Assembly: GCA_016735415.1 (NCBI GenBank)
Contig: JAERRP010000666.1
Location: 1 to 18,721 of the forward strand
Direction: 5' to 3'
Length of the DNA stretch: 18,721 nucleotides
Source of the DNA: Desulfobacterales bacterium
Lineage (GTDB): Bacteria; Desulfobacterota; Desulfobacteria; Desulfobacterales; UBA5852
Shown here piece by piece: positions 6,714 through 14,857 of this stretch. The notes under the pieces are model-generated. The model ran no database searches, was not told the DNA's origin, and saw only the letters and a program-made list of their open reading frames with translations. Within the stretch, counting starts at the first letter, position 1. Each line of letters begins with the position of its first letter. A program made the translations under genes and the position numbers.

Positions 6714-6830
6714 CCAAGGACAATCCGCCACCCTCCTCGACAACCCGGCCGCAGATTCTTGTCCACGTATAACGAGGTTTTCCGCTGTACCGGGCCCCCC
6801 CCGGCCTCATGATCCTTCCTTCGGACGGAT

Positions 6831-6846
6831 TGGCACACCCCTTGCT
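6831..6846 (+). promoter_or_regulatory. Sigma-54 promoter for the first kinase/regulator operon
   Basis: TGGCACACCCCTTGCT is an exact match to TGGCAC-N5-TTGCW. The start of transcription should be near 6857, giving a leader of about 165 bases before the kinase start at 7022. Confidence 0.8.
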
Positions 6847-6933
6847 GGTTTTCCCTATTACTGAAATTTACCCGTAGACAGGATGCCGGCCTGGTGGTTC
6901 TCTTTTTATGCCTTCCATCCGATTTAAGCGTTG

Positions 6934-6952
6934 ACCGATGGTTCGGTTTTTT
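6934..6952 (+). terminator. Possible attenuator in the kinase mRNA leader
   Basis: ACCGA (6934-6938) and TCGGT (6943-6947) pair around TGGT and run directly into six Ts (6947-6952). It lies between the predicted start of transcription (about 6857) and the kinase start at 7022. The stem is short, so termination would be weak. Confidence 0.35.
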
Positions 6953-7021
6953 GATGTATGGGAATGTGGACGGCCACTCATCAGGTTTTGTAAACCCCTA
7001 CCCCCGAGGTGCAGGAACAGC

Positions 7022-8503
7022 ATGTCCATGTGGAACCGGATCGTTTTACGCAAGCGCATCTACATGGTGCTGGCCTCCCTGGTCCTGATCACCTTTATGG
7101 GCGGCCTGGTGATGATCTGGTATACTTACCGGATCGAAGTCCTCATCACCACGGTCACCGATAAGAACATGGTGGCGCTGGAAACCGCCGAGGATCTGCA
7201 GATTGCCCTTGCCAACCAGAAAGGATTTGTTTCCTACTACTTTCTGGACGGGAACCCGGACTGGCTGCGGCAGCTACTTGAATACCGGCGGCGGTTCAAG
7301 CGCAAGCTCAATGAAGCCCAGTCCCTTGCGACCACCCCGGAGCAACAGGACACGATCGGCCGGATTGCCGACGAATACCGGCAATATGTGGAGGCCCGCG
7401 AAGAAGTTATCAGGCTTTACAAGACCGGGAAGTCCGAGGCTGGTGCCATATTGCACGAAGAAGTGCGGGACCGTTTTTTTACAATTCTCGACCTGTGCGA
7501 AAAATTTAAAACCATTAATGTCCGCAACATCATCGAGGCCCGCCAGAAAAGCCGGGCGGAAGCCGTAAAACTGAGAAGTATCGCCGGGATAGCCATTCTG
7601 GCCAATTTTATTTTAGCACTTTTCCTGGCCACCATCGTGGTGAAAGAGATCCTGGGGCCGATTCGAGGACTGATCCAGGCCGTGACCCGGGAAGAAGTCG
7701 TGACCAACAAGGAAAGCATCATCAACGTTCTCAGCCACAGAGTGTACGCGTTGCTTGAGAACATGGATTACACGCAATCCGAACTGGAGAAAAGCCGGGA
7801 AAACCTCCTGCAGGCCAAAAAGCTTGCCGTCGTCGGCAAACTGGCGGCCGGGATGGCCCACAGCATCCGCAACCCGTTCACATCGGTGAAAATGCGGTTG
7901 TTTTCATTGGAGCGGGCGCTCGAATTGTCCGTGTCCCAGCAGGAGGACTTCGATGTCATCTCCGAAGAAATCCGTCACATCGACACGATCGTCCAAAATT
8001 TTCTGGAATTCTCCCGCCCCCCCAAATTAGTGATGCAGCGCATCAGTCCGTCATCCGTGGTCGATATGACCATTCAGCTGCTGTCGCACCGTTTGAAATC
8101 GTACGACGTCAAGGTGAAAATTATCCGTGGCGCTCCGCTTCCCCGCATCGAGGCCGATCCGGACCAGTTGAAAGAAGTTCTGGTCAATATTGTTATTAAC
8201 GCCTGTGAGGCCATGGCAAGAGGCGGCGCCATCACGATTGAGGAATCGGTGTCCCGTTGGCCGAATGCCGGTCGCAAGGCCGTTATCCAGGTCAGCGACA
8301 ACGGACCCGGCATCCCCGCGTCGCTGCGCGGGAAAGTGTTTGAACCCTTTTTCACCACCAAGGAGGAGGGCACCGGTCTGGGGATGAGTATCGCCAAACG
8401 TATTATCAACGAACATCAAGGGGGGCTCGACATCACCTCGCGGGAAGGCGGGGGCGTCACCATTATCATCACACTGCCGGTAAAGGAGTCAGCAGATGAG
8501 TAG
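7022..8503 (+). CDS. Membrane sensor histidine kinase (partner of the NtrC-type regulator)
   Basis: A 493-residue kinase started at ATG 7022 because AGGA lies at 7013-7016; longer in-frame starts upstream have no such site. TM1 is at about residues 13-34 and TM2 at about 186-207. The 150-residue periplasmic part between them is all-helical, resembling a four-helix-bundle (4HB_MCP/CHASE3-like) sensor. After a short HAMP-like/coiled-coil linker, the HisKA H-box has AAGMAHSIRNPF with the phospho-acceptor H280. The HATPase_c domain follows with the N-box NIVINACEAMARGG, the G1 box SDNGPGIP (about 425-432), FEPFFTTK and GTGLGMS. The gene overlaps the regulator gene by 8 bases, so the two are translationally coupled and are almost certainly cognate. 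The signal sensed is unknown. Confidence 0.92.
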   Translation: MSMWNRIVLRKRIYMVLASLVLITFMGGLVMIWYTYRIEVLITTVTDKNMVALETAEDLQIALANQKGFVSYYFLDGNPDWLRQLLEYRRRFKRKLNEAQSLATTPEQQDTIGRIADEYRQYVEAREEVIRLYKTGKSEAGAILHEEVRDRFFTILDLCEKFKTINVRNIIEARQKSRAEAVKLRSIAGIAILANFILALFLATIVVKEILGPIRGLIQAVTREEVVTNKESIINVLSHRVYALLENMDYTQSELEKSRENLLQAKKLAVVGKLAAGMAHSIRNPFTSVKMRLFSLERALELSVSQQEDFDVISEEIRHIDTIVQNFLEFSRPPKLVMQRISPSSVVDMTIQLLSHRLKSYDVKVKIIRGAPLPRIEADPDQLKEVLVNIVINACEAMARGGAITIEESVSRWPNAGRKAVIQVSDNGPGIPASLRGKVFEPFFTTKEEGTGLGMSIAKRIINEHQGGLDITSREGGGVTIIITLPVKESADE

Positions 8504-9938
8504 CATTCTCATCATCGACGATGACGATCAACTGCGCAAAAGCTTCACCAAACTGCTGATCGAGGAAGGCCACCAGGTGCAAGATGCGGCCTCCGGTGAA
8601 GAAGGCTTGGAGCAGGTGCGGATATCGGTACCGGACATGGTCATCCTCGACGTACGGCTTCCGGGAATGAACGGGTTGGAGACCTTCCGGGCCATCCATG
8701 CGGCTGAACCCAAGATTCCGGTCATTATCATGACGGCTTTCAGTACAACCGAAACCGCCATTGAAGCGACGAAAATGGGCGCATTTGATTATGTCCTCAA
8801 ACCCTTTGACGTTCCGGACATGCTGAAGACCATCAAACAGGCCCTGGACACCGGGCGGTTTATGCGCTCTCCGGTGGATATGGGGATGGGGGATACCCCT
8901 GATAAGACCGACCGCGACTCCATCATCGGGCGCAGCGATGCCATGCAGCAGGTTTTCAAGGAGATCGGCCGGGTGGCCCCGACCGATGCCACCGTTTTGA
9001 TTCGGGGCGATACCGGCACCGGCAAGGAACTGGTGGCACGGGCCATTTATCAGCACAGCCGGCGCGCGGACAAACCGTTTCTCGTGATCAATTGCGTGGC
9101 GCTGCCCGAAACCCTGTTGGAGAGCGAACTTTTCGGTTATGAAAAAGGGGCCTTTACCGGCGCCGCCCATCGCCGGCTCGGGAAGATCGAGCAGGCCGGC
9201 AGCGGTACGGTTTTCCTTGACGAAATCGGGGATATGCCCGTCAACCTTCAGACCAAAATACTCCGGTTGCTGCAGGAGAAGAAAATCGAGCGTCTCGGTG
9301 GCCGGGAGACCATCCCGGTGGATGTGCGCATTATCGCCGCCACCAACCGGGACCTGGAATCGCTGATCTCTCAGGACCTGTTCCGTGAGGATCTCTATTA
9401 TCGCCTCAAGGTGATCAGCATCGGTTTGCCCCCGCTTCGCGAGCGGATCACCGACATTCCACTGCTGGCCGAATATTTTCTGGGCCGTTTTGTGGCCCAA
9501 CTGGGTGTCAAAAATCCGGGTATCACCCGGGGTGCATTATCCATGCTGACAAACAATACCTGGCCCGGCAATGTCCGGGAACTGGCCAATACCCTGCAAA
9601 AGACGCTGATATTCAACCGGGGGGCCCCCATCGGTCCGGATGACATCACGGCGGCCCTGGCGGGAAAGGATCATCTCCCCCGGGCGGAAAACGGCAGCCT
9701 GGAAAGCGAAGTCCGCCGATGGTTCCACGATGCCGCCCAGGCCGAGCGGACGGAGAACCTGTACGATTCCTGTATGGATTTCTTTGCCCGCATCCTCATT
9801 CATGAAGCCTTGAGCTATACCGGTGGGAATCGATCCCGCGCCGCCAAGCTTCTTGGGATGTCCCGGCCGACACTGCATGCCAAAATCGACAAATATCACC
9901 TCAAAATCAAAACCTCCGTGACCCGGGGCGACGCCTGA
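8496..9938 (+). CDS. Sigma-54-dependent NtrC-family response regulator
   Basis: A 480-residue protein with the full three-domain layout. The receiver is at 1-120, with acidic residues D8-D11, phospho-acceptor D52 (ILDVRLPGMNG), T80 and K102. The AAA+ domain spans about 142-370, with Walker A GDTGTGKE (171-178), the sigma-54-contacting GAFTGA (218-223), Walker B VFLDEIGD (239-246) and arginine-finger region FREDLYYRL (296-304). A Fis-type helix-turn-helix is at about 440-465 (GNRSRAAKLLGMSRPTLHAK). All key residues are intact, so it should be a true activator. Its start has AAAGGA at 8482-8487 within the end of the kinase gene. The two sigma-54 promoters with shared enhancers at 6696/6831 and 10161/10271 flank its operon, which suggests autoregulation and control of the next operon. 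Confidence 0.95.
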   Translation: MSSILIIDDDDQLRKSFTKLLIEEGHQVQDAASGEEGLEQVRISVPDMVILDVRLPGMNGLETFRAIHAAEPKIPVIIMTAFSTTETAIEATKMGAFDYVLKPFDVPDMLKTIKQALDTGRFMRSPVDMGMGDTPDKTDRDSIIGRSDAMQQVFKEIGRVAPTDATVLIRGDTGTGKELVARAIYQHSRRADKPFLVINCVALPETLLESELFGYEKGAFTGAAHRRLGKIEQAGSGTVFLDEIGDMPVNLQTKILRLLQEKKIERLGGRETIPVDVRIIAATNRDLESLISQDLFREDLYYRLKVISIGLPPLRERITDIPLLAEYFLGRFVAQLGVKNPGITRGALSMLTNNTWPGNVRELANTLQKTLIFNRGAPIGPDDITAALAGKDHLPRAENGSLESEVRRWFHDAAQAERTENLYDSCMDFFARILIHEALSYTGGNRSRAAKLLGMSRPTLHAKIDKYHLKIKTSVTRGDA

Positions 9939-10140
9939 CGGCAACCTGCCTTCCGGATGCCCCGCCGCCCACCGACACGGCCACCTGAAGCAAGCGATTT
10001 TTTACGCGATCGGCCTCCGTTTCCTGCGCATCGGTGGTTTGTTAAAACCCTCGACACATCCACGGGCAGTCCTCATGTTTCACAATCCTGCAGGCAGACG
10101 ATTCCGGCACATCGCTTCGCAAACAACCCCTCAACTCAGG

Positions 10141-10178
10141 TGTCATTAAGTTTTTCATCGTGTAAAAAAAACTGACAC
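10141..10178 (+). promoter_or_regulatory. Predicted paired enhancer sites, copy 2
   Basis: The better site is TGTAAAAAAAACTGACAC (10161-10178), matching copy 1 at 16 of 18 bases. A weaker, inverted copy TGTCATTAAGTTTTTCA lies at 10141-10157, agreeing at 12 of 17 with the reverse complement of the better site. Their centres are 20 bases apart, about two helical turns. The array ends 93 bases before the -24 element at 10271. The GTGTCA...TGACAC ends could alternatively fold as a hairpin. The rest of 9939-10329 shows no gene. Confidence 0.6.
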
Positions 10179-10270
10179 AAATGAACTCCGGTTTCCGGTT
10201 GGCCCTATCCTGTGAGTCTTAAATTTGGTTAAATAACTAATAGTTGAGTCGGCTGATCACCTGTCCCGGG

Positions 10271-10286
10271 TGGCACAGATGTTGCT
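10271..10286 (+). promoter_or_regulatory. Sigma-54 promoter for the Cache-kinase operon
   Basis: TGGCACAGATGTTGCT is an exact match to TGGCAC-N5-TTGCW. Transcription should start near 10297, so any translation start before that, such as the in-frame GTG at 10270, is excluded and ATG 10330 is favoured. An imperfect inverted repeat GGAGG...CCTCC (10291-10310) spans the start region. Confidence 0.8.
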
Positions 10287-10329
10287 GATTGGAGGGGTGT
10301 ACATACCTCCTGACAGGAACCGGGGACAG

Positions 10330-12075
10330 ATGCCGAAAAAAGAACAACGCCAGTTACCGTACTATCGCTCGCTGACCCTGAACATGACGGTGGCGATTAT
10401 CGTTGTTTCCTTTATCCCGGTATTTCTGGTCGGGAGCGCCATCTATTACAATTTTTACGCCTCCTACAGGGAAAAAGTTTATGCGCACCTTGAGGAGATG
10501 ATCCAAAAACACAAACAGCACATCGACGATTTCCTGGTGGACAAACTGGCCGATATCCGGTTTATGGCCCGGAACTTAGGCTATGCCAATTTAAGCGACG
10601 AAGCGTTCCTGCAGGCCAAGCTGGCGTCCCTGCAACGCAACTACCGCCATGTTTTTGTCGACCTGGGCGTGGTGAACAGCGCCGGGCGCCAGGTGGCCTA
10701 TGCCGGGCCGTTCAAACTCGCCGAAGCTGATTATGCGGACACGGACTGGTTTCAGCAGGCCATGCGCAAGGACTACGTGATCAGCGATGTTTTTCTGGGC
10801 CTGCGCCGGCTGCCCCATTTCATTGTAGCGGTCAAGAGCACCATTGACGGGGAACCGTGGATTCTGAGAGCCACCATCGATTTTGTGGTCTTCAACGATC
10901 TGGTGGAAAATATCCGGGTGGGGGAAACCGGATTCGCCTATATCCTGAATCGCGGGGGCGAATTTCAGACCAAACCACTGATTGATTTTATCCCCAGCAA
11001 AGGGTGTTACGGACATTTTTTTGACTGCGAAGAGGAGTTGAATGACGAGGTCACCATTATGGAGCGGGCGGACGAGGACGGCAAAGAAAGCATCTATGTC
11101 ACCGCCCTGCTCAAAGATAAAGACTGGTTGCTGGTGTACCGGCAGGAAAGCGACGACGCGTTTTCGGATTTGAAGCGGGCCCGGGATATTTCCGCCATCA
11201 TATTTCTTATCGGCGGCCTTAGCATCGTCATCATGGCGTCCATATTGTCTGTCCGGCAGGTCCGGCGCATCAAGGTGGCGGATCGCGAAAAGGAGTTGAT
11301 GAACCAGCAGGTGATCGAAACCGGCAAACTGGCATCGATCGGCGAACTGGCCGCCGGAATCGCCCACGAAATCAACAACCCGGTCGCCATCATGGTCGAG
11401 GAGGCCGGATGGGTACAGGACCTGCTGGAGGAGGAAGATTTTGCCCGCAGCGAGAATCTGGACGAGTTTGACAGGGCTTTGAAGCAGATCAACACCCAGG
11501 GCAAACGCTGCAAGGAAATTACCCACAAGCTGCTCAGTTTTGCCAGGAAAACCGATGCCCGCATTCAGGAGTTTTCGGTCAATGAATTAATCGCGGAGGT
11601 GGTGGGGCTCACGGAGCAAAGAGCCAAATACGCAAAGGTGGCCATCACACCGCGGCTGGAGAATAACCTTCCGGCCATTCAGGCCTCACCATCCGAGATG
11701 CAGCAGGTGCTTCTGAACCTGATCAACAACGCTGTGGATGCCATGGAGAAACAGGGCGGGCTGATTACGGTCGCCACGCGTCGGAAGGAAGGCCGGATTG
11801 TCATCACGGTGACGGATAACGGGCCGGGAATCCCTCCGGCCAACCTCGACCGAATTTTCGACCCGTTTTACACGACCAAACCGGTGGGCAAAGGAACCGG
11901 GCTGGGCCTGTCCATCTGTTACGGCATCATCAAGAAGATGGGGGGGGATATCAACGTTGACAGCGCCATGGACGAGGGGACCACGTTCACCGTGGAAATC
12001 CCCGTCCGGCAGGAAAGTGTGGAAAAAAGCGCTGAATTCCGGAGGTTTCTTAACGGTAAGAAAAACCCGCTCTGA
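10330..12075 (+). CDS. Cache-domain sensor histidine kinase
   Basis: A 581-residue kinase. TM1 is at about 19-40 and TM2 at about 287-309. The 245-residue extracytoplasmic region between them is a double-Cache type sensor, with the helical stalk followed by DTDWFQQAMRKDYVISDVFL and ILRATIDFVVFNDLVENIRVG, as in dCache chemoreceptors and kinases that bind small organic ligands. It also has two cysteines (C226 and C233). The HisKA H-box is AAGIAHEINNPVAI with H346. HATPase_c follows, with NLINNAVDAME, TDNGPGIP (495-502), FDPFYTTKPVGKGTGLGLS (510-528). The start ATG 10330 lies just downstream of the predicted sigma-54 transcription start; GGGGA at 10322-10326 is a modest ribosome binding site. 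Three single-domain receivers follow immediately and are the likely phosphate acceptors. Confidence 0.93.
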   Translation: MPKKEQRQLPYYRSLTLNMTVAIIVVSFIPVFLVGSAIYYNFYASYREKVYAHLEEMIQKHKQHIDDFLVDKLADIRFMARNLGYANLSDEAFLQAKLASLQRNYRHVFVDLGVVNSAGRQVAYAGPFKLAEADYADTDWFQQAMRKDYVISDVFLGLRRLPHFIVAVKSTIDGEPWILRATIDFVVFNDLVENIRVGETGFAYILNRGGEFQTKPLIDFIPSKGCYGHFFDCEEELNDEVTIMERADEDGKESIYVTALLKDKDWLLVYRQESDDAFSDLKRARDISAIIFLIGGLSIVIMASILSVRQVRRIKVADREKELMNQQVIETGKLASIGELAAGIAHEINNPVAIMVEEAGWVQDLLEEEDFARSENLDEFDRALKQINTQGKRCKEITHKLLSFARKTDARIQEFSVNELIAEVVGLTEQRAKYAKVAITPRLENNLPAIQASPSEMQQVLLNLINNAVDAMEKQGGLITVATRRKEGRIVITVTDNGPGIPPANLDRIFDPFYTTKPVGKGTGLGLSICYGIIKKMGGDINVDSAMDEGTTFTVEIPVRQESVEKSAEFRRFLNGKKNPL

Positions 12076-12088
12076 AAGGAGAAGGACC

Positions 12089-12520
12089 ATGTTGGAACCA
12101 ACTGTTTTACTGGTGGACGACGAAGCCCCGTTTGTTGACACCATGACCAAGCGGCTGACCAAAAGAAAGCTTACCGTACTGAAGTCCTACAGCGGCGAAG
12201 AAGCCTTAGAAACCCTGGGGCAAAACAGCACGATCGATGTCGTCATTTTAGACGTCAAGATGCCGGGTATGGACGGGATCGAGACGCTGAAGGAGATCCG
12301 CAAGGAATTTCCTCTGGTGGAGGTCATCATGCTCACCGGTCATGCCACCGTGGAAACCAGCATCGAGGGCATGCGGCTGGGGGCCTTCGACTATCTGATG
12401 AAACCCTGCGACATGGAACTGCTCATGGAAAAAGTGAGTGTGGCGACCAGGAAAAAGCGTGATCATGATGAGAAAATTCGGGAAGCCCGGGTGAATGTCA
12501 TCCTCAAGGCCCGCCCCTGA
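12089..12520 (+). CDS. Single-domain response regulator (receiver 1 of 3)
   Basis: A 143-residue CheY-like receiver without an output domain. It has the acidic pair D10-D11, phospho-acceptor D55 in VVILDVKMPGMDG, the conserved threonine in IMLTGHA and lysine in DYLMKPCD. After about residue 120 there is only a short basic, helical tail (RKKRDHDEKIREARVNVIL). Start ATG 12089 has AAAGGAGAAGGA directly upstream, and the gene lies 13 bases after the Cache kinase, so it is the most direct partner of that kinase. With no DNA-binding or enzymatic domain, it probably acts by protein-protein contact or as a phosphorelay intermediate. Confidence 0.93.
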   Translation: MLEPTVLLVDDEAPFVDTMTKRLTKRKLTVLKSYSGEEALETLGQNSTIDVVILDVKMPGMDGIETLKEIRKEFPLVEVIMLTGHATVETSIEGMRLGAFDYLMKPCDMELLMEKVSVATRKKRDHDEKIREARVNVILKARP

Positions 12521-12572
12521 TAAGTCCGGTGCGGCCCGGGGGTGGTGAGGCTCTTCATAAAGGTTCCGTCCA

Positions 12573-12590
12573 CCGGCCCTTCGAGGCCGG
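12573..12590 (+). other. GC-rich hairpin between receivers 1 and 2
   Basis: CCGGCC (12573-12578) and GGCCGG (12585-12590) pair around CTTCGA. It lies in the 177-base gap 12521-12697, which is otherwise without a clear gene or promoter. There is no T-run, so it could be an mRNA-processing or stability element within the operon. Confidence 0.35.
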
Positions 12591-12697
12591 GCACGGCAAC
12601 GAAAGGTAAACGGCCGGAACCGCTGCCATGCCATCACGATGTCGATGGGGATGCGCTGTGGAGAGGGCCGGGAAAATGATCCGCTGAGGGAGGAGAA

Positions 12698-13072
12698 ATG
12701 CCGAATCCCGTAAAACTGCTTCTGGTAGACGATGAGGTGGGCTTCGTCAACGTTCTCAGCAAAAGGTTGACAAAACGGAATATGGTCGTGACGACAGCCT
12801 GCAGCGGCACCGAGGCGATTCAGGCCCTGCGCAAAGAGGACTTTGATGTCGCCGTTCTCGACCTGAAGCTGGAAGACATGGACGGCATCGAAATTCTCAA
12901 GATTTTCAAGAAGTTGCTCCCGGCCATGCCGGTGATCATGCTGACCGGACACGGCTCGGAGCAGGCGGCGCGGGAAGGCATGGCCTGCGGCGCATTTGAC
13001 TACCTGACCAAGCCCAGTGATCTGGAAGATCTGGTCGACAAAATCATGCAGGCCGTCAACCGGGAGAAATGA
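12698..13072 (+). CDS. Single-domain response regulator (receiver 2 of 3)
   Basis: A 124-residue receiver, the most compact of the three. It has D11-D12, D55 in VAVLDLKLEDMDG, threonine in IMLTGHG and lysine in LTKPSD. The usual MPG after the phospho-acceptor is replaced by LED, so the loop that often guides interactions differs from its neighbours, although all catalytic residues remain. The ribosome binding site GGGAGGAG precedes ATG 12698. The N-terminal helix (LSKRLTKRNM) closely matches receiver 1 (MTKRLTKRKL), showing common descent by tandem duplication. It lies one base before receiver 3. Confidence 0.93.
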   Translation: MPNPVKLLLVDDEVGFVNVLSKRLTKRNMVVTTACSGTEAIQALRKEDFDVAVLDLKLEDMDGIEILKIFKKLLPAMPVIMLTGHGSEQAAREGMACGAFDYLTKPSDLEDLVDKIMQAVNREK

Positions 13073-13073
13073 C

Positions 13074-13523
13074 ATGACGGACACAATGACAGTCCTGTTC
13101 GTGGATGATGAAAAAGATTTTTTACAGACCCTGCTCAAACGGATGAGAAAACGCGATGTGAATGCTTCCGGCGCCGGCAGCGGTGAAGAAGCGTTGGCCC
13201 ATCTGGCCCGGAATCCGGTGGACGTGGTGGTTCTGGACGTCAGAATGCCGGGTATGGACGGTATCGAAACTCTCAGGAAGATTAAAGAGACCATGCCGAT
13301 GACCGAAGTGGTCATGCTGACCGGACACGCGAGTCTGGAAGTGGCACGGGAGGGGATGGAAATCGGGGCCTTTGACTACCTGATGAAGCCGGTGGATATC
13401 GATGAACTGCTGTACAAACTTCAGGATGCCCACCAGAAAAAAACGCTGCAGGAAGCGAAGATAAAAACACTTGACGCATTACTGACGCCCGACTTGGGAA
13501 AAACAGGGGAGCGTGGGAGATAA
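13074..13523 (+). CDS. Single-domain response regulator (receiver 3 of 3)
   Basis: A 149-residue receiver started at ATG 13074, one base after the stop of receiver 2 and preceded by GGGAGA within that gene, so translation is coupled. An internal ATG at 13086 is the alternative. It has D11-D12, D55 in VVVLDVRMPGMDG, threonine in VMLTGHA and lysine in DYLMKPVD. The C-terminal tail of about 25 residues is helical and charged (HQKKTLQEAKIKTLDALL) and resembles that of receiver 1 in character. The permease gene follows after 41 bases, so all three receivers probably share one transcript with it. Confidence 0.92.
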   Translation: MTDTMTVLFVDDEKDFLQTLLKRMRKRDVNASGAGSGEEALAHLARNPVDVVVLDVRMPGMDGIETLRKIKETMPMTEVVMLTGHASLEVAREGMEIGAFDYLMKPVDIDELLYKLQDAHQKKTLQEAKIKTLDALLTPDLGKTGERGR

Positions 13524-13564
13524 AAAATAAACGCTAACAACGAACATGGGAGGAGAGAACCGCA

Positions 13565-14857
13565 ATGAGCTTTTTCCAACAATGGGGCCGGTTCATGATG
13601 GCGGGAACCAGGGCTTTTGCCGAATGGGAGATCCGCAACGCCGACACTATTTTACACGACCGCAAACGGATTTTGCTTTTAGGGTTGTTGCTGATTCCGA
13701 TCCTTCTGGGCGGCATCGCTTTTGCCGAACAGATCGGCGGGGTGCTGCCCGACCTGCTGGGCGGGAAAAAAGCATACAGTCCCGCCTTTTACAGTACCGG
13801 CATCTTTATCGTGTCGATCCTGATCGGGCTTGGCGCCGGCCTGATCACCGGTTGTATCGGCGCCGGCGGCGGCTTTATTATCGCACCGGCCCTGATGAGC
13901 GCCGGCATCAAGGGCATCCTGGCCGTCGGTACGGATCTTTTTCACATTTTCGCCAAAGCCATCATGGGAAGCGTTATCCACCGTAAGCTGGGCAATGTTT
14001 CCGTGCCGCTGGCCGGGGGTTTCCTGGGGGGGGCCATTATCGGCGCCACCGCCGGCGGCATGATCAACCGGGTATTATATGAGATCAACCCCGTTTTAAG
14101 TGATGCCTTTATCACCACCGTCTATGCCGTGATGCTCGGATTTCTGGGTAGCTACGCCATGCTTGACTTTCTCAAGGCCCGCAAGGGGGGCGAGGCCGCT
14201 TCGGACCCGCACGGCGGCAAGGACGAGGGGGTCGAGATGGGCGGCCTGCCCCGAAAACTGCAGGGAATGAAGGTGCCCCCGATGGTGCGCTTCGATCATG
14301 ACCTGGTCCCGGGCGGCCGCAGCATTTCCTGGGTATTTCTGGTGCTGAGCGGCGCCCTGGTCGGGCTGGCGGCCGGCATCATGGGGGTCGGCGGCGGTTT
14401 TCTGACCTTTCCGATTTTTGTCTATGTACTGGGGGTCTCCTCCATGACCACCGTGGGGACCGACATTTTCCAGATCGTGTTTACGGCCGGTTATGCCTCC
14501 ATCACTCAGTACGCCATTTACGGGTTTATCTTCTACACCCTGGCCATGGGGATGCTTCTGGGCTCGCTGCTGGGTATTCAGATCGGCGCCATGGTCACCA
14601 AGGTTGTGCCCGGCATTACCATTCGCGGCTTCTATGCCATGGCCGTTCTGGCCGGCTTCGTCAACCGGATCTTTGCCCTGCCCGCCAAACTGGGTGAAAT
14701 GGATGTTCTTCCCATATCGCCCAGGCTCGGCGGCATTCTGGAAACCATCGGTGTCTGGGCTTTTTTTATCGTCATTGCCGGATTCAGCGCCTGGGTGATC
14801 GGCACCTTTTTGACCAATATCGGCAGGCTTAAGGGAGAACAGGAGGCCCAGTCATGA
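13565..14857 (+). CDS. TSUP-family (TauE/SafE) sulfur-anion permease
   Basis: A 430-residue inner-membrane protein. TSUP transporters move sulfite, sulfonates or related small anions. The two homologous halves each carry the family signature: TGCIGAGGGFIIAPAL with AVGTDLFHIF (about 95-130), and IMGVGGGFLTFPIF with TVGTDIFQIV (about 272-306). It is longer than the common 250-280-residue members. The excess is an N-terminal segment of about 75 residues with one extra TM helix (about 35-53) and a hydrophilic loop at about 203-250 between the halves. Cys97 in the first signature is the only cysteine there. Start ATG 13565 has GGGAGGAGAG upstream. It overlaps the next gene by 4 bases. Placement behind a Cache kinase and three receivers suggests expression tuned to an external ligand, possibly a sulfur compound; the substrate is inferred only. 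Confidence 0.88.
   Translation: MSFFQQWGRFMMAGTRAFAEWEIRNADTILHDRKRILLLGLLLIPILLGGIAFAEQIGGVLPDLLGGKKAYSPAFYSTGIFIVSILIGLGAGLITGCIGAGGGFIIAPALMSAGIKGILAVGTDLFHIFAKAIMGSVIHRKLGNVSVPLAGGFLGGAIIGATAGGMINRVLYEINPVLSDAFITTVYAVMLGFLGSYAMLDFLKARKGGEAASDPHGGKDEGVEMGGLPRKLQGMKVPPMVRFDHDLVPGGRSISWVFLVLSGALVGLAAGIMGVGGGFLTFPIFVYVLGVSSMTTVGTDIFQIVFTAGYASITQYAIYGFIFYTLAMGMLLGSLLGIQIGAMVTKVVPGITIRGFYAMAVLAGFVNRIFALPAKLGEMDVLPISPRLGGILETIGVWAFFIVIAGFSAWVIGTFLTNIGRLKGEQEAQS

Noticed and set aside
12628..12687. A 19-codon ORF between receivers 1 and 2
   Set aside because: No convincing ribosome binding site and no recognisable peptide; most likely chance.
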